This document shows, in pieces, positions 1 through 7,624 of a stretch of DNA of 44,534 nt. The notes under the pieces were generated by a model, which made no database searches, was not told the DNA's origin, and saw only the letters and a list, made by a program, of their open reading frames with translations. How positions within the stretch are numbered: position 1 is the stretch's first letter; every line of letters begins with the position of its first letter. The DNA lies in contig JACQDF010000160.1 of the NCBI GenBank assembly GCA_016201205.1, positions 1-44,534 on the forward strand. Reading direction: 5' to 3'. The stretch is from Acidobacteriota bacterium (GTDB taxonomy: Bacteria > Acidobacteriota > Terriglobia > Bryobacterales > Bryobacteraceae). The position numbers and the translations under genes are program-made.

Positions 1-219
1 ACGGCAGCCGCGTTGCACCTGGGAGCAAGCCTCCCCAATTTCTTCATCCAGCACATTCCATATCCGGACGCGCCGCAGGACCGCGAGATGCGGGCGGCTC
101 TCACCGGCGCAAACATCGAGGCCGTCAAAGACGGCTTCGCGACCTTGTCCACACAGCCGGGGCTTGGCGTCGCCATTCGCCGGGACGCGTTGCAGAAGTA
201 CGGGGAGGTGATCGCATGA
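1..219 (+). CDS. Enolase-superfamily protein, C-terminal end (partial)
   Basis: This is the last 72 codons of a gene that begins before the window. The frame is open from base 1 and ends at TGA 217-219. The visible residues (AALHLGASLPNFFIQH, then PGLGVAIRRDALQKYG) match the end of the barrel and the C-terminal capping strand of mandelate racemase/muconate-lactonizing-type enzymes. The following gene has the same layout at its own C-terminus (ASMPNFLVQE, PGLGFDLTEDALKKY), so the two look like tandem paralogues. Its stop overlaps the next start by 4 nt (ATGA), which implies co-translation. The catalytic residues are outside the window, so the substrate cannot be judged. Confidence 0.85.
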   Translation, partial: TAAALHLGASLPNFFIQHIPYPDAPQDREMRAALTGANIEAVKDGFATLSTQPGLGVAIRRDALQKYGEVIA

Positions 220-1529
220 AACGGCGCAGATTCTTTCAGGGGCTCGCCGGCGGCGCACTGGCGGCTCCAACGCTCGGCGCGTCCGATCGGTGTGGCTGCG
301 CGCCGATGATGCAGGCGGCTCGCCCGCTGGGCGCGGACGCCTTTTCGAGCGCCGGCTCGAAGCTTCGCATTACCGGCATGAAGGTCTTCGGCGTCTCGCT
401 TACGCCGGATTCGGACCGTCCCTATGTCTTCGTGAAGCTGGAAACGAACCAGGGCCTCGCCGGGTGGGGCGAAGGAACGCTCGAAGGCAAAGCAGCCGCG
501 GTGATGGCGTGCATCGAGGATTTTCGCGAATTCCTGATCGGGGCCGACCCGATGCAGGTCGAGCACATCTGGCAGTCGATGTACATCCACAGTTTTTATC
601 GCGCCGGTCCGGTGATCGGTTCGGCGATCTCGGGCATTGACCAGGCGCTGTGGGACCTGCGCGGCAAAGCGCTCGGCATGCCGGTGTACAAGCTGCTGGG
701 CGGGCCGATGGATGCGCGGGGCGTGCGCGGCTACTACCACGCGCGGGCCGGCACGCTCGAACAGCTCATCGAGCTGCGCGCATCGGCGAAACAGCAAGGC
801 GTCACCTGTTTCAAGAGCGGCATCCCCGGCTACTACGAATGGATCGGGACCAACGCCGCCATTCGCCGGGCCGTGAAGCAGATGGAGATGCTGCGCGAGG
901 GCCTGGGACCGGACATCGACATCGGAGTCGATTTCCACGCCAAGACGAGTCCCAGCGTCGCTTCCATCATCATCAAGGAGGTGGAGCCGTTGAATCTGCT
1001 CTTTGTCGAGGAGCCGTGCCCGCCGGAAAATGTGCGTGCGATGGCCAAGATCACGCGCCGCTCGACGACGCCGATCGCCACCGGCGAGCGGCTGGTGGCG
1101 TCCTATAGCTGCCAGCAACTGGTCGAGATGGGCGTCGTCGATATCATCCAGACCGACATCAATCACGTGGGCGGCGTCACCGCGCTGTGGAAAGCCGGCG
1201 CCTTGGCCGAGCAGGCCGCGATCTCGATGGCGCCGCACGCCTGCGAAGGGCCGATCGGCGGACTGGCGACCGTGCACGTCGACGCCTCGATGCCCAACTT
1301 CCTGGTGCAGGAGATTTGCAGCGGCGTGCAGCCGGAGACAAAAGAGAAGGTGTGGGAAGAATGGCTCGGCTTCCCGGCGATGCGCATGGTGGACGGGCGC
1401 TTTCCGCTGCCCGAGAAACCCGGCCTGGGCTTCGATCTCACCGAAGACGCGCTGAAGAAATATCCGTTCGGCGGCACGCGGCCGATGGCGCGCGTGTTCC
1501 ACGGGGACGGCTCGGTGGCGGCGTGGTAG
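216..1529 (+). CDS. Enolase-superfamily dehydratase, galactonate dehydratase-like, with Tat leader
   Basis: Predicted Mg-dependent sugar-acid dehydratase (437 aa). The N-terminus KRRRFFQGLAGGALAAP is a twin-arginine leader, so the enzyme should be exported; most characterised DgoD-type enzymes are cytosolic. The N-terminal capping domain spans about residues 50-165 and the barrel follows. Visible catalytic residues are D239 and H241 (VDFH), E265/E266 (VEEP), E291 (TGER) and H341 (APHA). The Asp-x-His arrangement plus a late His is typical of the galactonate/mannonate dehydratase branch rather than mandelate racemase. Exact substrate is unknown. It overlaps the upstream paralogue by 4 nt and the downstream gene by 7 nt, so the three genes probably form one operon. 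Confidence 0.85.
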   Translation: MKRRRFFQGLAGGALAAPTLGASDRCGCAPMMQAARPLGADAFSSAGSKLRITGMKVFGVSLTPDSDRPYVFVKLETNQGLAGWGEGTLEGKAAAVMACIEDFREFLIGADPMQVEHIWQSMYIHSFYRAGPVIGSAISGIDQALWDLRGKALGMPVYKLLGGPMDARGVRGYYHARAGTLEQLIELRASAKQQGVTCFKSGIPGYYEWIGTNAAIRRAVKQMEMLREGLGPDIDIGVDFHAKTSPSVASIIIKEVEPLNLLFVEEPCPPENVRAMAKITRRSTTPIATGERLVASYSCQQLVEMGVVDIIQTDINHVGGVTALWKAGALAEQAAISMAPHACEGPIGGLATVHVDASMPNFLVQEICSGVQPETKEKVWEEWLGFPAMRMVDGRFPLPEKPGLGFDLTEDALKKYPFGGTRPMARVFHGDGSVAAW

Positions 1530-2854
1530 TTCTGCTGCTGATTCTCGCATGGCCCGCCAGGGGCGAGCTGCGCGCCGGCGTGGGCCAGCGCGTGATCACG
1601 CCGGATCTGGTCTTGCATAAGCCGGTGTATCTGGCCGGGTTCGGACAGAACCGCCAGGCTTCGGGAGTGCATGACGACTTGTATGCACGCTGCCTCGCGT
1701 TGCAGGCGGGAACGAAGCCGCTCGTGTTGTGTGCCGTGGATTCCATCGGCTTGTTTTGGGACGACGTCGTCAAGATCCGGCGGAAAGTGAGCGCGGACGT
1801 AGTGGTTTCCGCCTCGCACGATCACCAGGCGCCGGACACGATGGGTTTGTGGGGTCCGGCGCAGGGGCAGAGCGGCATTCACGAAACCTACAACCAGCTT
1901 GTTGTGGATCGCACAGCCGAGGCAGCCAATGAAGCGCTGGCAAAGCTGGAGCCGGCGCGGCTGCGTCTTGCGTCGGCAAAGGCGCCGGAACTGGACACGT
2001 TCATCGACGATGACCGCCCGCCGCTGGTGCATGACGCCGAGCTGATCGCCTTCATGGCCGAAAACAAATCAGGCAAGCCCATCGCCGTGCTGGTGAATTG
2101 GGCGAATCACCCCGAGACGCTGGGTTCGAAGAACACGCGAATCACCGCGGATTACGTTGGCTTCCTCCGCGCCCGTCTCGAGAAGCTGGCTGGCGGCGTG
2201 GCCGTGTTCTTCAACGGAGCGGTCGGCGGGATGCAATCGCCGCTCGGCACGAAGCTGATCCATGCTGACACTGGCGCCAGGTTGGAAGACGGCACGTTCG
2301 AAAAAGCAGAGTACATCGGCCAGCGCGTAGCGGGGCTTGCGGCCGCCGCGATTCGCGGCGGCAGGAAAGTGAAGGTGAACTCGATCGTCTATCGCGAAAA
2401 GCTGATTTCGATTCCGGTGCAGAATCCCGGCTTTCAGAAAGCCAGCGATGCCGGCCTCTTCAAAGGACGCAAGCAGCCAGGCGCGGATGGCTCAGGCAGC
2501 AGCCCGGTGGGCCTGGCGAGGCTTTCGCATAAAGGCCGGCCGGTGCTCGAAATTGCCATGATTCCCGGAGAGATGTATCCCGAGCTGAGCCTTGGCGGCA
2601 TTCTGCGCGATCCTGGCGCGGACTTCCCGGATGCGCCGTTCGAGCCCCCCATCAAAGGCATGATGAAGGCTCCTTACAAGATGCTCTTTGGACTGGCCAA
2701 CGACGAAATCGGCTACATCATTCCCAAAGTCGAGTGGGACGAAAAGCCGCCGTATCTAAAGGGCGCGCAGAAGCGCTGGTACGGTGAGGTGAATTCCGTC
2801 GGGCCGGAGGCTGCCGGGCGCATTGCGGCGGCATTTGCCGAGTTGGTAAAGTAG
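1523..2854 (+). CDS. Neutral/alkaline non-lysosomal ceramidase N-terminal domain protein
   Basis: A 443-aa protein. I chose the GTG at 1523, inside the end of the preceding gene, because it gives a short secretory leader (VVLLLILAWPARG) directly before the domain. The start of the domain (LRAGVGQRVITP), the segment VHDDLYARCLAL and the HDH motif at residues 99-101 match the neutral ceramidase N-terminal fold, in which His residues bind zinc. Characterised neutral ceramidases are about 650-700 aa; this one lacks the C-terminal domain, as do many acidobacterial and planctomycete homologues. The real substrate may not be ceramide. Translation is probably coupled to the dehydratase upstream. Confidence 0.75.
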   Translation: MVVLLLILAWPARGELRAGVGQRVITPDLVLHKPVYLAGFGQNRQASGVHDDLYARCLALQAGTKPLVLCAVDSIGLFWDDVVKIRRKVSADVVVSASHDHQAPDTMGLWGPAQGQSGIHETYNQLVVDRTAEAANEALAKLEPARLRLASAKAPELDTFIDDDRPPLVHDAELIAFMAENKSGKPIAVLVNWANHPETLGSKNTRITADYVGFLRARLEKLAGGVAVFFNGAVGGMQSPLGTKLIHADTGARLEDGTFEKAEYIGQRVAGLAAAAIRGGRKVKVNSIVYREKLISIPVQNPGFQKASDAGLFKGRKQPGADGSGSSPVGLARLSHKGRPVLEIAMIPGEMYPELSLGGILRDPGADFPDAPFEPPIKGMMKAPYKMLFGLANDEIGYIIPKVEWDEKPPYLKGAQKRWYGEVNSVGPEAAGRIAAAFAELVK

Positions 2855-2857
2855 CGC

Positions 2858-3225
2858 GCGCTGCCGATTCTCGCATGGGCGCTGGTGGCGCAGGCGCCCC
2901 GGAATCCCTCGCCCATGGTGGAGCGCCGGCGGGCGCATCCGCGTCTGGAAAAAACGTCCCCTCCAGGAAAGCGTGAGCCGTTGTCTCTCGGGGCGCTCTT
3001 CTTGCCCCAGAAACGCAGGCCGCACCCGCGCCTTTGCCGAGCCGGATCGCTTCCTCAAACTGCTCGATGAGGCTGAGGTGAAAGCAGGCACGCGGTCCAC
3101 ACGGACTACGTCTCTGGCCACGAGCTCGAGACGGAGCGGCTGTTGATCTGGCGGGCAATGCAGCGCCGGATCACGTCGATCTGCTTCATTCGCTGCCGGA
3201 GTACTTGCGAATGATGAAGTGGTGA
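2858..3225 (+). pseudogene. Decayed gene with leader-like start, frameshifts and an intact C-terminal tail
   Basis: This 440-base gap between genes still holds coding traces in three frames. Frame 2 from 2858 reads ALPILAWALVAQAPRNPSP, which looks like a secretory leader plus mature start but has no start codon. Frame 0 near 3036 reads AEPDRFLKLLDEAEVKAG. Frame 2 near 3089 reads HAVHTDYVSGHELETERL. Frame 1 from 3142 reads DHVDLLHSLPEYLRMMKW and then stops at 3223-3225. The pieces suggest one secreted protein gene that lost its start, took several indels and shortened. I do not recognise the family with certainty. Confidence 0.55.
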
Positions 3226-3236
3226 TCGGAACACCT

Positions 3237-3289
3237 CCGCTTGCTAACGCGCACGGCTCCGTAACAGAGCCGCGACCGTTAGGGAGCGG
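3237..3289. repeat. Nested palindromic intergenic repeat, copy 1
   Basis: Three paired arms are nested: CCGCT 3237-3241 with AGCGG 3285-3289, CTAACG 3244-3249 with CGTTAG 3277-3282, and CGGCTC 3254-3259 with GAGCCG 3267-3272, around a 7-nt loop. A related element lies at 21673-21725. Both copies sit between convergent genes, so they may end transcription from both sides or be REP-like mobile repeats. Confidence 0.7.
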
Positions 3290-3298
3290 TTGGCACGG

Positions 3299-3667
3299 CT
3301 AAGGCTCGGTCGCCAGCCCAGCCTCTTTCCACGCCCGCCAGCCCCCGTCCAGCGAAATCGCCTGCGTGTAGCCCATCTTCCGCAGATTGTCCGCCGCCAG
3401 CGCCGAGCGGAAGCCGCCGCCGCAGTAAAGCACAATCTTCGCCGATTTGTCCGGCGCCGTGTTCTCGATATCGCGCTCGATGATTCCCTTGCTCAGATGA
3501 ACGGCGCCGGCGGCGTGACCGGCGGCCCATTCGCTTTCTTCGCGGGTGTCGATCAGCAGGAACGGCTCGCCGCCGGCCGCCAGCTTCTTGTACCCCTCGA
3601 GATCGATCTGCTGAATCCGCGACTTGGCGTCGTTGACGAGCGCCAGGAATGCTTCACTGTGCTTCAT
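3299..3667 (-). CDS. Rhodanese-like domain protein
   Basis: Single-domain rhodanese (122 aa), a sulfurtransferase-type fold. The active-site loop is YCGGGFRS with Cys82, the residue that would carry a persulfide. The CH2A-like segment LLIDTREESEWAAGHAAGA and the C-terminal LDGGWRAWKEAG are both present, so the protein appears complete. There is no leader, so it should be cytosolic. Its start overlaps the end of murA by 4 nt (3664-3667), and it is the last gene of the murQ-murA-rhodanese run. No functional link to peptidoglycan is evident; the pairing may just reflect the operon. Substrate unknown. Confidence 0.9.
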   Translation of the reverse strand: MKHSEAFLALVNDAKSRIQQIDLEGYKKLAAGGEPFLLIDTREESEWAAGHAAGAVHLSKGIIERDIENTAPDKSAKIVLYCGGGFRSALAADNLRKMGYTQAISLDGGWRAWKEAGLATEP

Positions 3668-4920
3668 TCCGTCCTCTGTATGTTTGCTCCCACCTGGGCC
3701 AGCTTCGCTTCGATTCTCTCATAGCCGCGGTCGATGTGATAGACGCGGTCAATCGTGGATTCGCCCTCGGCCACCATGGCGGCCAGCACCAGCGAAGCGC
3801 TGGCCCGCAGGTCCGAGGCGATCACCTGGGCTCCGCTGAGTTTGCGCGGCCCCGCCACAATCGCCTGGCGTCCCTCGATGCGGATGTTGGCGCCCATGCG
3901 CGTCAGTTCGAGGGCGTGCATGAAGCGGTTCTCGAAGATCGTCTCGGTGATGATGCTGATGCCCTCGGCCTGCGTCATCAGCGCCATGTACTGCGCCTGG
4001 AGATCGGTCGGGAACCCTGGATGCTCCTCTGTCGTCATGTCCGCGGAGCGCGGCGCTCGCGCGCCACGTACGCGCAGCGCGGCCGCGCCTTGCTGTTGCA
4101 CTTCCGCTCCCCCCTGCCGCAGCTTCACAATCAGCGCTTGCAGGTGCTCGGGCTGGCAGCCGGTTACCAGCACATCTCCTCCCGTGATGGCGCCCGCGAT
4201 CAGGAAGGTTCCGGCTTCGATTCTGTCGGGAATAATCGTGTGCTCGGCACCGTGCAGCCAGTCCACGCCTTGAATCCGGATGGTGGAGGCGCCCGCCCCC
4301 TCGATACGGGCGCCCATCCGCCCCAGCAGATCCGCAAGGTCCTTCACTTCCGGCTCGCGGGCGGCGTTCTCGAGCAGCGTTTCCCCACGGGCCAGCGTCG
4401 CCGCCATCAGCAGGTCTTCGGTTCCCGTTACGGTGATGCGGTCGAAATGCACCACTGCGCCGCGCAAGCCTTGCGGAGCCTCCGCTTCGATGTAGCCATG
4501 CGATTGCGTCACCCGCGCCCCAAGCAGTTCCAGACCGCTGGTATGCAGATTGATCGGCCGAGCGCCGATTGCGCATCCGCCCGGCATGGACACGCGGGCG
4601 CGGCCGCAGCGCGCCAGCAGCGGTCCCAGGACCAGGCTCGACGCCCGCATGGTCTTCACAAGCTGGTAGGGCGCTTCCGGCTGCGAGATCTCCTTGGCCT
4701 CGACACGAACCGCGCCGCCATCGGTCTCGACGCGCGCGCCGATCGTGCCGAGCAGGCTCTTCATCGTCGCGATGTCGCGTACGCGCGGAATACGCTCCAG
4801 CGTCACCGGCTCCCGGGTCAGCAGGCAGGCTGCCAGCGCCGGCAAAGCCGAGTTCTTCGCCCCGCTCACCGGGACCTCGCCTTCCAGCCGCACCGGGCCG
4901 CGGATTAGAAACTTGTCCAT
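3664..4920 (-). CDS. murA: UDP-N-acetylglucosamine 1-carboxyvinyltransferase
   Basis: MurA (418 aa, normal length) transfers enolpyruvate from PEP to UDP-GlcNAc, the first committed step of peptidoglycan synthesis, in the cytosol. The N-terminus has the substrate-binding [13 protein letters not shown] with K22 and N23. The catalytic loop is [18 protein letters not shown] with Cys116, equivalent to E. coli Cys115, so sensitivity to fosfomycin is expected. It lies 9 nt after the murQ stop and overlaps the rhodanese gene by 4 nt. No strong Shine-Dalgarno is visible, consistent with translational coupling to murQ. Confidence 0.97.
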   Translation of the reverse strand: MDKFLIRGPVRLEGEVPVSGAKNSALPALAACLLTREPVTLERIPRVRDIATMKSLLGTIGARVETDGGAVRVEAKEISQPEAPYQLVKTMRASSLVLGPLLARCGRARVSMPGGCAIGARPINLHTSGLELLGARVTQSHGYIEAEAPQGLRGAVVHFDRITVTGTEDLLMAATLARGETLLENAAREPEVKDLADLLGRMGARIEGAGASTIRIQGVDWLHGAEHTIIPDRIEAGTFLIAGAITGGDVLVTGCQPEHLQALIVKLRQGGAEVQQQGAAALRVRGARAPRSADMTTEEHPGFPTDLQAQYMALMTQAEGISIITETIFENRFMHALELTRMGANIRIEGRQAIVAGPRKLSGAQVIASDLRASASLVLAAMVAEGESTIDRVYHIDRGYERIEAKLAQVGANIQRTE

Positions 4921-4929
4921 GCGTTGCTC

Positions 4930-5823
4930 TTATTCTCGCGCGATCGCCTTTGCGACCACCCCGCCCGCCGACTCGAGCCGCTTCTCCGCTTCTTCCCGGC
5001 TCACGCTCAGCTTGCCCATCACGATCGCCGTGCGCACGCTCCCGCCGGCTTGCTCCAGCATCCCGGCTGCCTTTTTGTAATCCGCGCCTGTCGTCCGCAT
5101 GATGATCCGGCGGGCGCGGTCGGCTAATTTCTCGTTGGTGGGCCGCACATTCACCATCAGGTTGCCGTAGGTCATGCCGAGGCGGATCATGACGCCGGTG
5201 CTGAGCATGTTCAGCACCATCTTGGTCGCTGTTCCAGCCTTCAGGCGGGTCGAGCCGGTGATCACCTCCGGCCCCGTCAAAGGCGTGATCGCGATGTCCA
5301 CCGCTTGCGTCAGCAGCGAATCAGGGACGCAACTGATGCCGATGGTGACAGCGCCCATCTCACGGGCTTTTTCGATCGCACCCAAAACATACGGAGTGCG
5401 CCCGCTGGCGGCGATGCCGCAGAGCACGTCTTTCCGGGCGAAACCGCGCTCGATCAAATCCCGGGCGCCGGATGCCGGATCATCTTCACTGGCCTCCGTC
5501 GCCCGGGCCAGCGCTCTGTCTCCCCCAGCCATGATTCCCTGGACCAGGTCGTGGGGCACATTGAACGTGGGAGGGCATTCGGAAGCGTCCAGCACACCCA
5601 ACCGCCCGCTGGTCCCGGCGCCGATGTAGAAAAGCCGTCCGCCTTGACGCATGGCCTGAACGATGGCGTCGACAGCCTGGGCGATGCGGGGAATCTCGGG
5701 CGTCACAGCGTAAGCAGCCCTACGGTCCTCGGAATGGACTAATTCGAGCATTTCCACTGTCGACACACGGTCGATTCGTTCGGTGGCGGGATTGGGTTGT
5801 TCGGTGAGAAGCTTCTCGAACAT
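4930..5823 (-). CDS. murQ: N-acetylmuramic acid 6-phosphate etherase
   Basis: MurQ (297 aa) cleaves the lactyl ether of MurNAc-6-phosphate to give GlcNAc-6-phosphate, a step in recycling of cell-wall sugar. The SIS-domain signature IGAGTSGRLGVLDASECPPT is present with its catalytic Glu, followed by GIAASGRTPYVLGA and a C-terminal helical region. Length is normal. It precedes murA by 9 nt, an unusual pairing of cell-wall recycling with synthesis. A perfect 9-bp palindrome lies 4 nt upstream of the start, between a -10-like hexamer and the ATG, so the gene may be controlled at that site. Confidence 0.96.
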   Translation of the reverse strand: MFEKLLTEQPNPATERIDRVSTVEMLELVHSEDRRAAYAVTPEIPRIAQAVDAIVQAMRQGGRLFYIGAGTSGRLGVLDASECPPTFNVPHDLVQGIMAGGDRALARATEASEDDPASGARDLIERGFARKDVLCGIAASGRTPYVLGAIEKAREMGAVTIGISCVPDSLLTQAVDIAITPLTGPEVITGSTRLKAGTATKMVLNMLSTGVMIRLGMTYGNLMVNVRPTNEKLADRARRIIMRTTGADYKKAAGMLEQAGGSVRTAIVMGKLSVSREEAEKRLESAGGVVAKAIARE

Positions 5824-5826
5824 GCA

Positions 5827-5855
5827 GAACAGGCCGGCGGCCTGTTCTTACTATA
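5827..5855 (-). promoter_or_regulatory. murQ promoter -10 with downstream palindrome (operator or terminator)
   Basis: On the minus strand TATAGT (5850-5855) is followed by a perfect inverted repeat with arms GAACAGGCC (5827-5835) and GGCCTGTTC (5839-5847) and a 3-nt spacer. The repeat covers the expected transcription start and ends 3 nt before the murQ ATG. It could be an operator, a hairpin hiding the ribosome site, or the terminator of the Fe-S carrier gene just upstream; it lacks a T-tract in the minus direction. Confidence 0.5.
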
Positions 5856-5867
5856 CGTGGAAAGGGC

Positions 5868-6191
5868 TCAGGCGCTGAACGAGCTGCCGCAGCCGCAGGT
5901 CGATTTCACGTTCGGGTTGTTGAACTTGAAACCAGAGCCTTCCAGCGTTTCCACGTAGTCTACCTCGGCCCCGTCCAGGTAGAGCAGGCTGGCCTGGTCC
6001 ACGAACACCTTCAGTCCATCATAGGTGTAGGACTTGTCAAGCAGGCCGGGATTGTTCTCGAAGGCCATCGAATACTGGAAGCCGGAGCAGCCGCCGCCTA
6101 CGACGGCAATCCGCAGCCCGGCAGGCTTGGGCTCCTGCATATCGAGGATTTCCCTCACCTTGTCCACGGCACGCTCAGTCAATTGGATCAT
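5868..6191 (-). CDS. A-type iron-sulfur carrier (IscA/ErpA/SufA family)
   Basis: A 107-aa HesB-like protein that receives and delivers Fe-S clusters in the cytosol. The three ligand cysteines are C35 (GGGCSG), C99 and C101 (STCGCGSSF), with spacing normal for the family. I chose the ATG at 6191 over an upstream start at 6212 because AAGGA lies 7 nt before it and the protein then begins MIQLTERAV, as in homologues. An extended -10 promoter (6213-6221) lies just upstream. I cannot tell IscA from ErpA by sequence alone. No other Fe-S assembly gene is in the window. Confidence 0.92.
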   Translation of the reverse strand: MIQLTERAVDKVREILDMQEPKPAGLRIAVVGGGCSGFQYSMAFENNPGLLDKSYTYDGLKVFVDQASLLYLDGAEVDYVETLEGSGFKFNNPNVKSTCGCGSSFSA

Positions 6192-6212
6192 GAAGATTTC
6201 CTTCCTCCTCAA

Positions 6213-6221
6213 ACTATATCA
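6213..6221 (-). promoter_or_regulatory. Extended -10 promoter of the Fe-S carrier gene
   Basis: Minus strand reads TGATATAGT: a TGn extension followed by TATAGT. The start would fall near 6206, 15 nt before the ATG at 6191, leaving room for the AAGGA site. No good -35 is seen, as is common for extended -10 promoters. Confidence 0.5.
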
Positions 6222-6321
6222 AAACGGATGGAATCCGGGAAGAGCCCCGCACCGGGCGCCCTCCCTACCTCCAAATTAACAGATGCCGCAGCCGCCGGCG
6301 AGGTTCGAAGATTGCCCCTCG

Positions 6322-6330
6322 TGGTATGAT
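6322..6330 (+). promoter_or_regulatory. Extended -10 promoter upstream of the sigma factor gene
   Basis: TGGTATGAT: TGn plus TATGAT. The expected transcript start near 6337 gives a leader of about 50 nt before the ATG at 6388. This would be a housekeeping promoter, separate from the ECF-type candidate at 6352-6378. Confidence 0.45.
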
Positions 6331-6351
6331 GAGGAGCCTCGGTTAACTCAT

Positions 6352-6378
6352 TGAAACCCAAATCTTACGGGGTACGTC
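6352..6378 (+). promoter_or_regulatory. Candidate ECF-type (autoregulatory) promoter
   Basis: TGAAACC (6352-6358), then 16 nt, then CGTC (6375-6378). This resembles the TGAAAC / CGTC elements used by many ECF sigma factors, which often transcribe their own operon. The start would lie very close to the ATG at 6388, so translation would be nearly leaderless or begin further in. Based on one site only. Confidence 0.35.
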
Positions 6379-6387
6379 GGATAGGGC

Positions 6388-7053
6388 ATGAGCGGGCTCA
6401 CAGGCGTTCTTCCATTGCCGGCGACCGGCGTAAAGCCTCGCACCAGGGCGAAAGTGGAAAGCCGCTACCAGGATGAAGCGCTCCTTGTCCGGCGCGTACA
6501 GGCGCGGGATGAGATGGCGTTCCGGGAACTCGTCGAACGGTACCAGGCCAAAGTGTACTCGATCATCTTTGGCATTCTGCGCAACCGCAACGACGCCGAG
6601 GACATCGCGCAGCAGGTTTTCGCCAAGGTTTACTTTTCCATTAGCGGCTTTGACAATCGCAGCTCGGTGCTCACCTGGATCTACAAAATCACGGTAAATG
6701 AGTGTTACGATTATCTGCGAAAGAAGCGCGTCCGCAAACTGGTGTACGAGAGCGATTTCTCCGAAGAGGAGAGCCGGCAGATGGAGAACTCCGGCTCCGT
6801 CACCGACCGGAATCCGGCGATCGACACGTCGCTGGCGCGACGCGACCTGGCATACAAGCTGCTGGAGAAGGTTTCCGAGGAGGACCGGCGCCTCATCCTG
6901 CTGAAAGAAGTGGAAGGTCACTCCGTCGAGGAACTGGCGGCCATGACCGGAATGAACGAGAATACAATAAAAGTCAAACTGTTCCGCGCGCGCCAGAAGC
7001 TGTTGAAGGCCGCGCAAAGGATGTTTCGGGGCGGCAAGCCCGCCACCGTGTGA
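6388..7053 (+). CDS. RNA polymerase sigma factor, ECF (sigma-70 family)
   Basis: An RpoE-like ECF sigma factor (221 aa). Region 2 runs from about residue 40 (FRELVERYQAKVYSIIFG, then RNRNDAEDIAQQVFAKVY, then WIYKITVNECYDYLRKKR). A linker with acidic residues follows. Region 4 is at about residues 155-210 (LLKEVEGHSVEELAAMTG, NENTIKVKLFRARQKLLKA). The first 25 residues are not conserved-looking, so the real start may be slightly downstream. The next genes encode a zinc-finger anti-sigma factor and a CpxP/Spy-like protein, giving a complete envelope-stress circuit. The target regulon is unknown. Confidence 0.93.
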   Translation: MSGLTGVLPLPATGVKPRTRAKVESRYQDEALLVRRVQARDEMAFRELVERYQAKVYSIIFGILRNRNDAEDIAQQVFAKVYFSISGFDNRSSVLTWIYKITVNECYDYLRKKRVRKLVYESDFSEEESRQMENSGSVTDRNPAIDTSLARRDLAYKLLEKVSEEDRRLILLKEVEGHSVEELAAMTGMNENTIKVKLFRARQKLLKAAQRMFRGGKPATV

Positions 7054-7157
7054 AGCAAGTGTGAGTCGTATGAGCGAAACGAAAGCGGACATCGGCCTGG
7101 AGCCGGCAACAGATCCGCGATCCAGTTTCTTGTAGCTGACTTTACGAGGGAAGAAAC

Positions 7158-7616
7158 ATGCACGAGCCTGTTGTGGAAGGTCTAGAGGCGTATTTGGCCG
7201 GCAGACCGGACGCCGAGTTTATCCGGCATCTGGACTTTTGCCCTGCTTGCCGCGAGTGCGTTCGCGAATTGACCGAACAATCCCGCCTGTTGCGTTCGCT
7301 TCGCCCGCCGGACGGGCTGGAGCCCGCGCCCGGCTTTTACGGCCGGGTCATCGATCGCATCCAGTTGCAGAAAAGCGCTTCCATCTGGAGCGTGTTTCTG
7401 GAGCCCTTGTTCGCCCGCCGGCTGATGTACGCTTCCGCCGTCGCTACTCTCCTGCTCGGCATTTTCCTGTTCACCAGTCCGAAAGACGAAAACATGGCTT
7501 CTTCGATGCCGGAGCAGATTCTGGCGGAAGACGATGCTCCGCCGCCCGCACAGTTGGTGGATCTGGAACAGGATCGCAATATGGTCTTCGTACAGTTGAC
7601 CACCTACCAGGAGTAA
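7158..7616 (+). CDS. Zinc-finger (ZAS-type) membrane anti-sigma factor
   Basis: A 152-aa single-pass protein. The N-terminal cytosolic part has H24-x3-C28-x2-C31 (HLDFCPAC), the zinc-binding ZAS signature that holds an ECF sigma factor inactive. One membrane segment follows at about residues 89-107 (LMYASAVATLLLGIFLFTS), then a short acidic C-terminal part of about 45 residues outside the membrane. GAGGGAAG lies 5-12 nt before the ATG. It follows the sigma gene by 104 nt. It would release the sigma factor on an envelope signal; the short outer domain suggests the sensing is done by a partner, possibly the next gene's product. Confidence 0.85.
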   Translation: MHEPVVEGLEAYLAGRPDAEFIRHLDFCPACRECVRELTEQSRLLRSLRPPDGLEPAPGFYGRVIDRIQLQKSASIWSVFLEPLFARRLMYASAVATLLLGIFLFTSPKDENMASSMPEQILAEDDAPPPAQLVDLEQDRNMVFVQLTTYQE

Positions 7617-7624
7617 ACCGGCCC

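Noticed and set aside
1523..2854. Start at the in-frame codon near 1187
   Set aside because: That part is the alternative frame of the dehydratase; the GTG at 1523 gives a leader directly before the domain.
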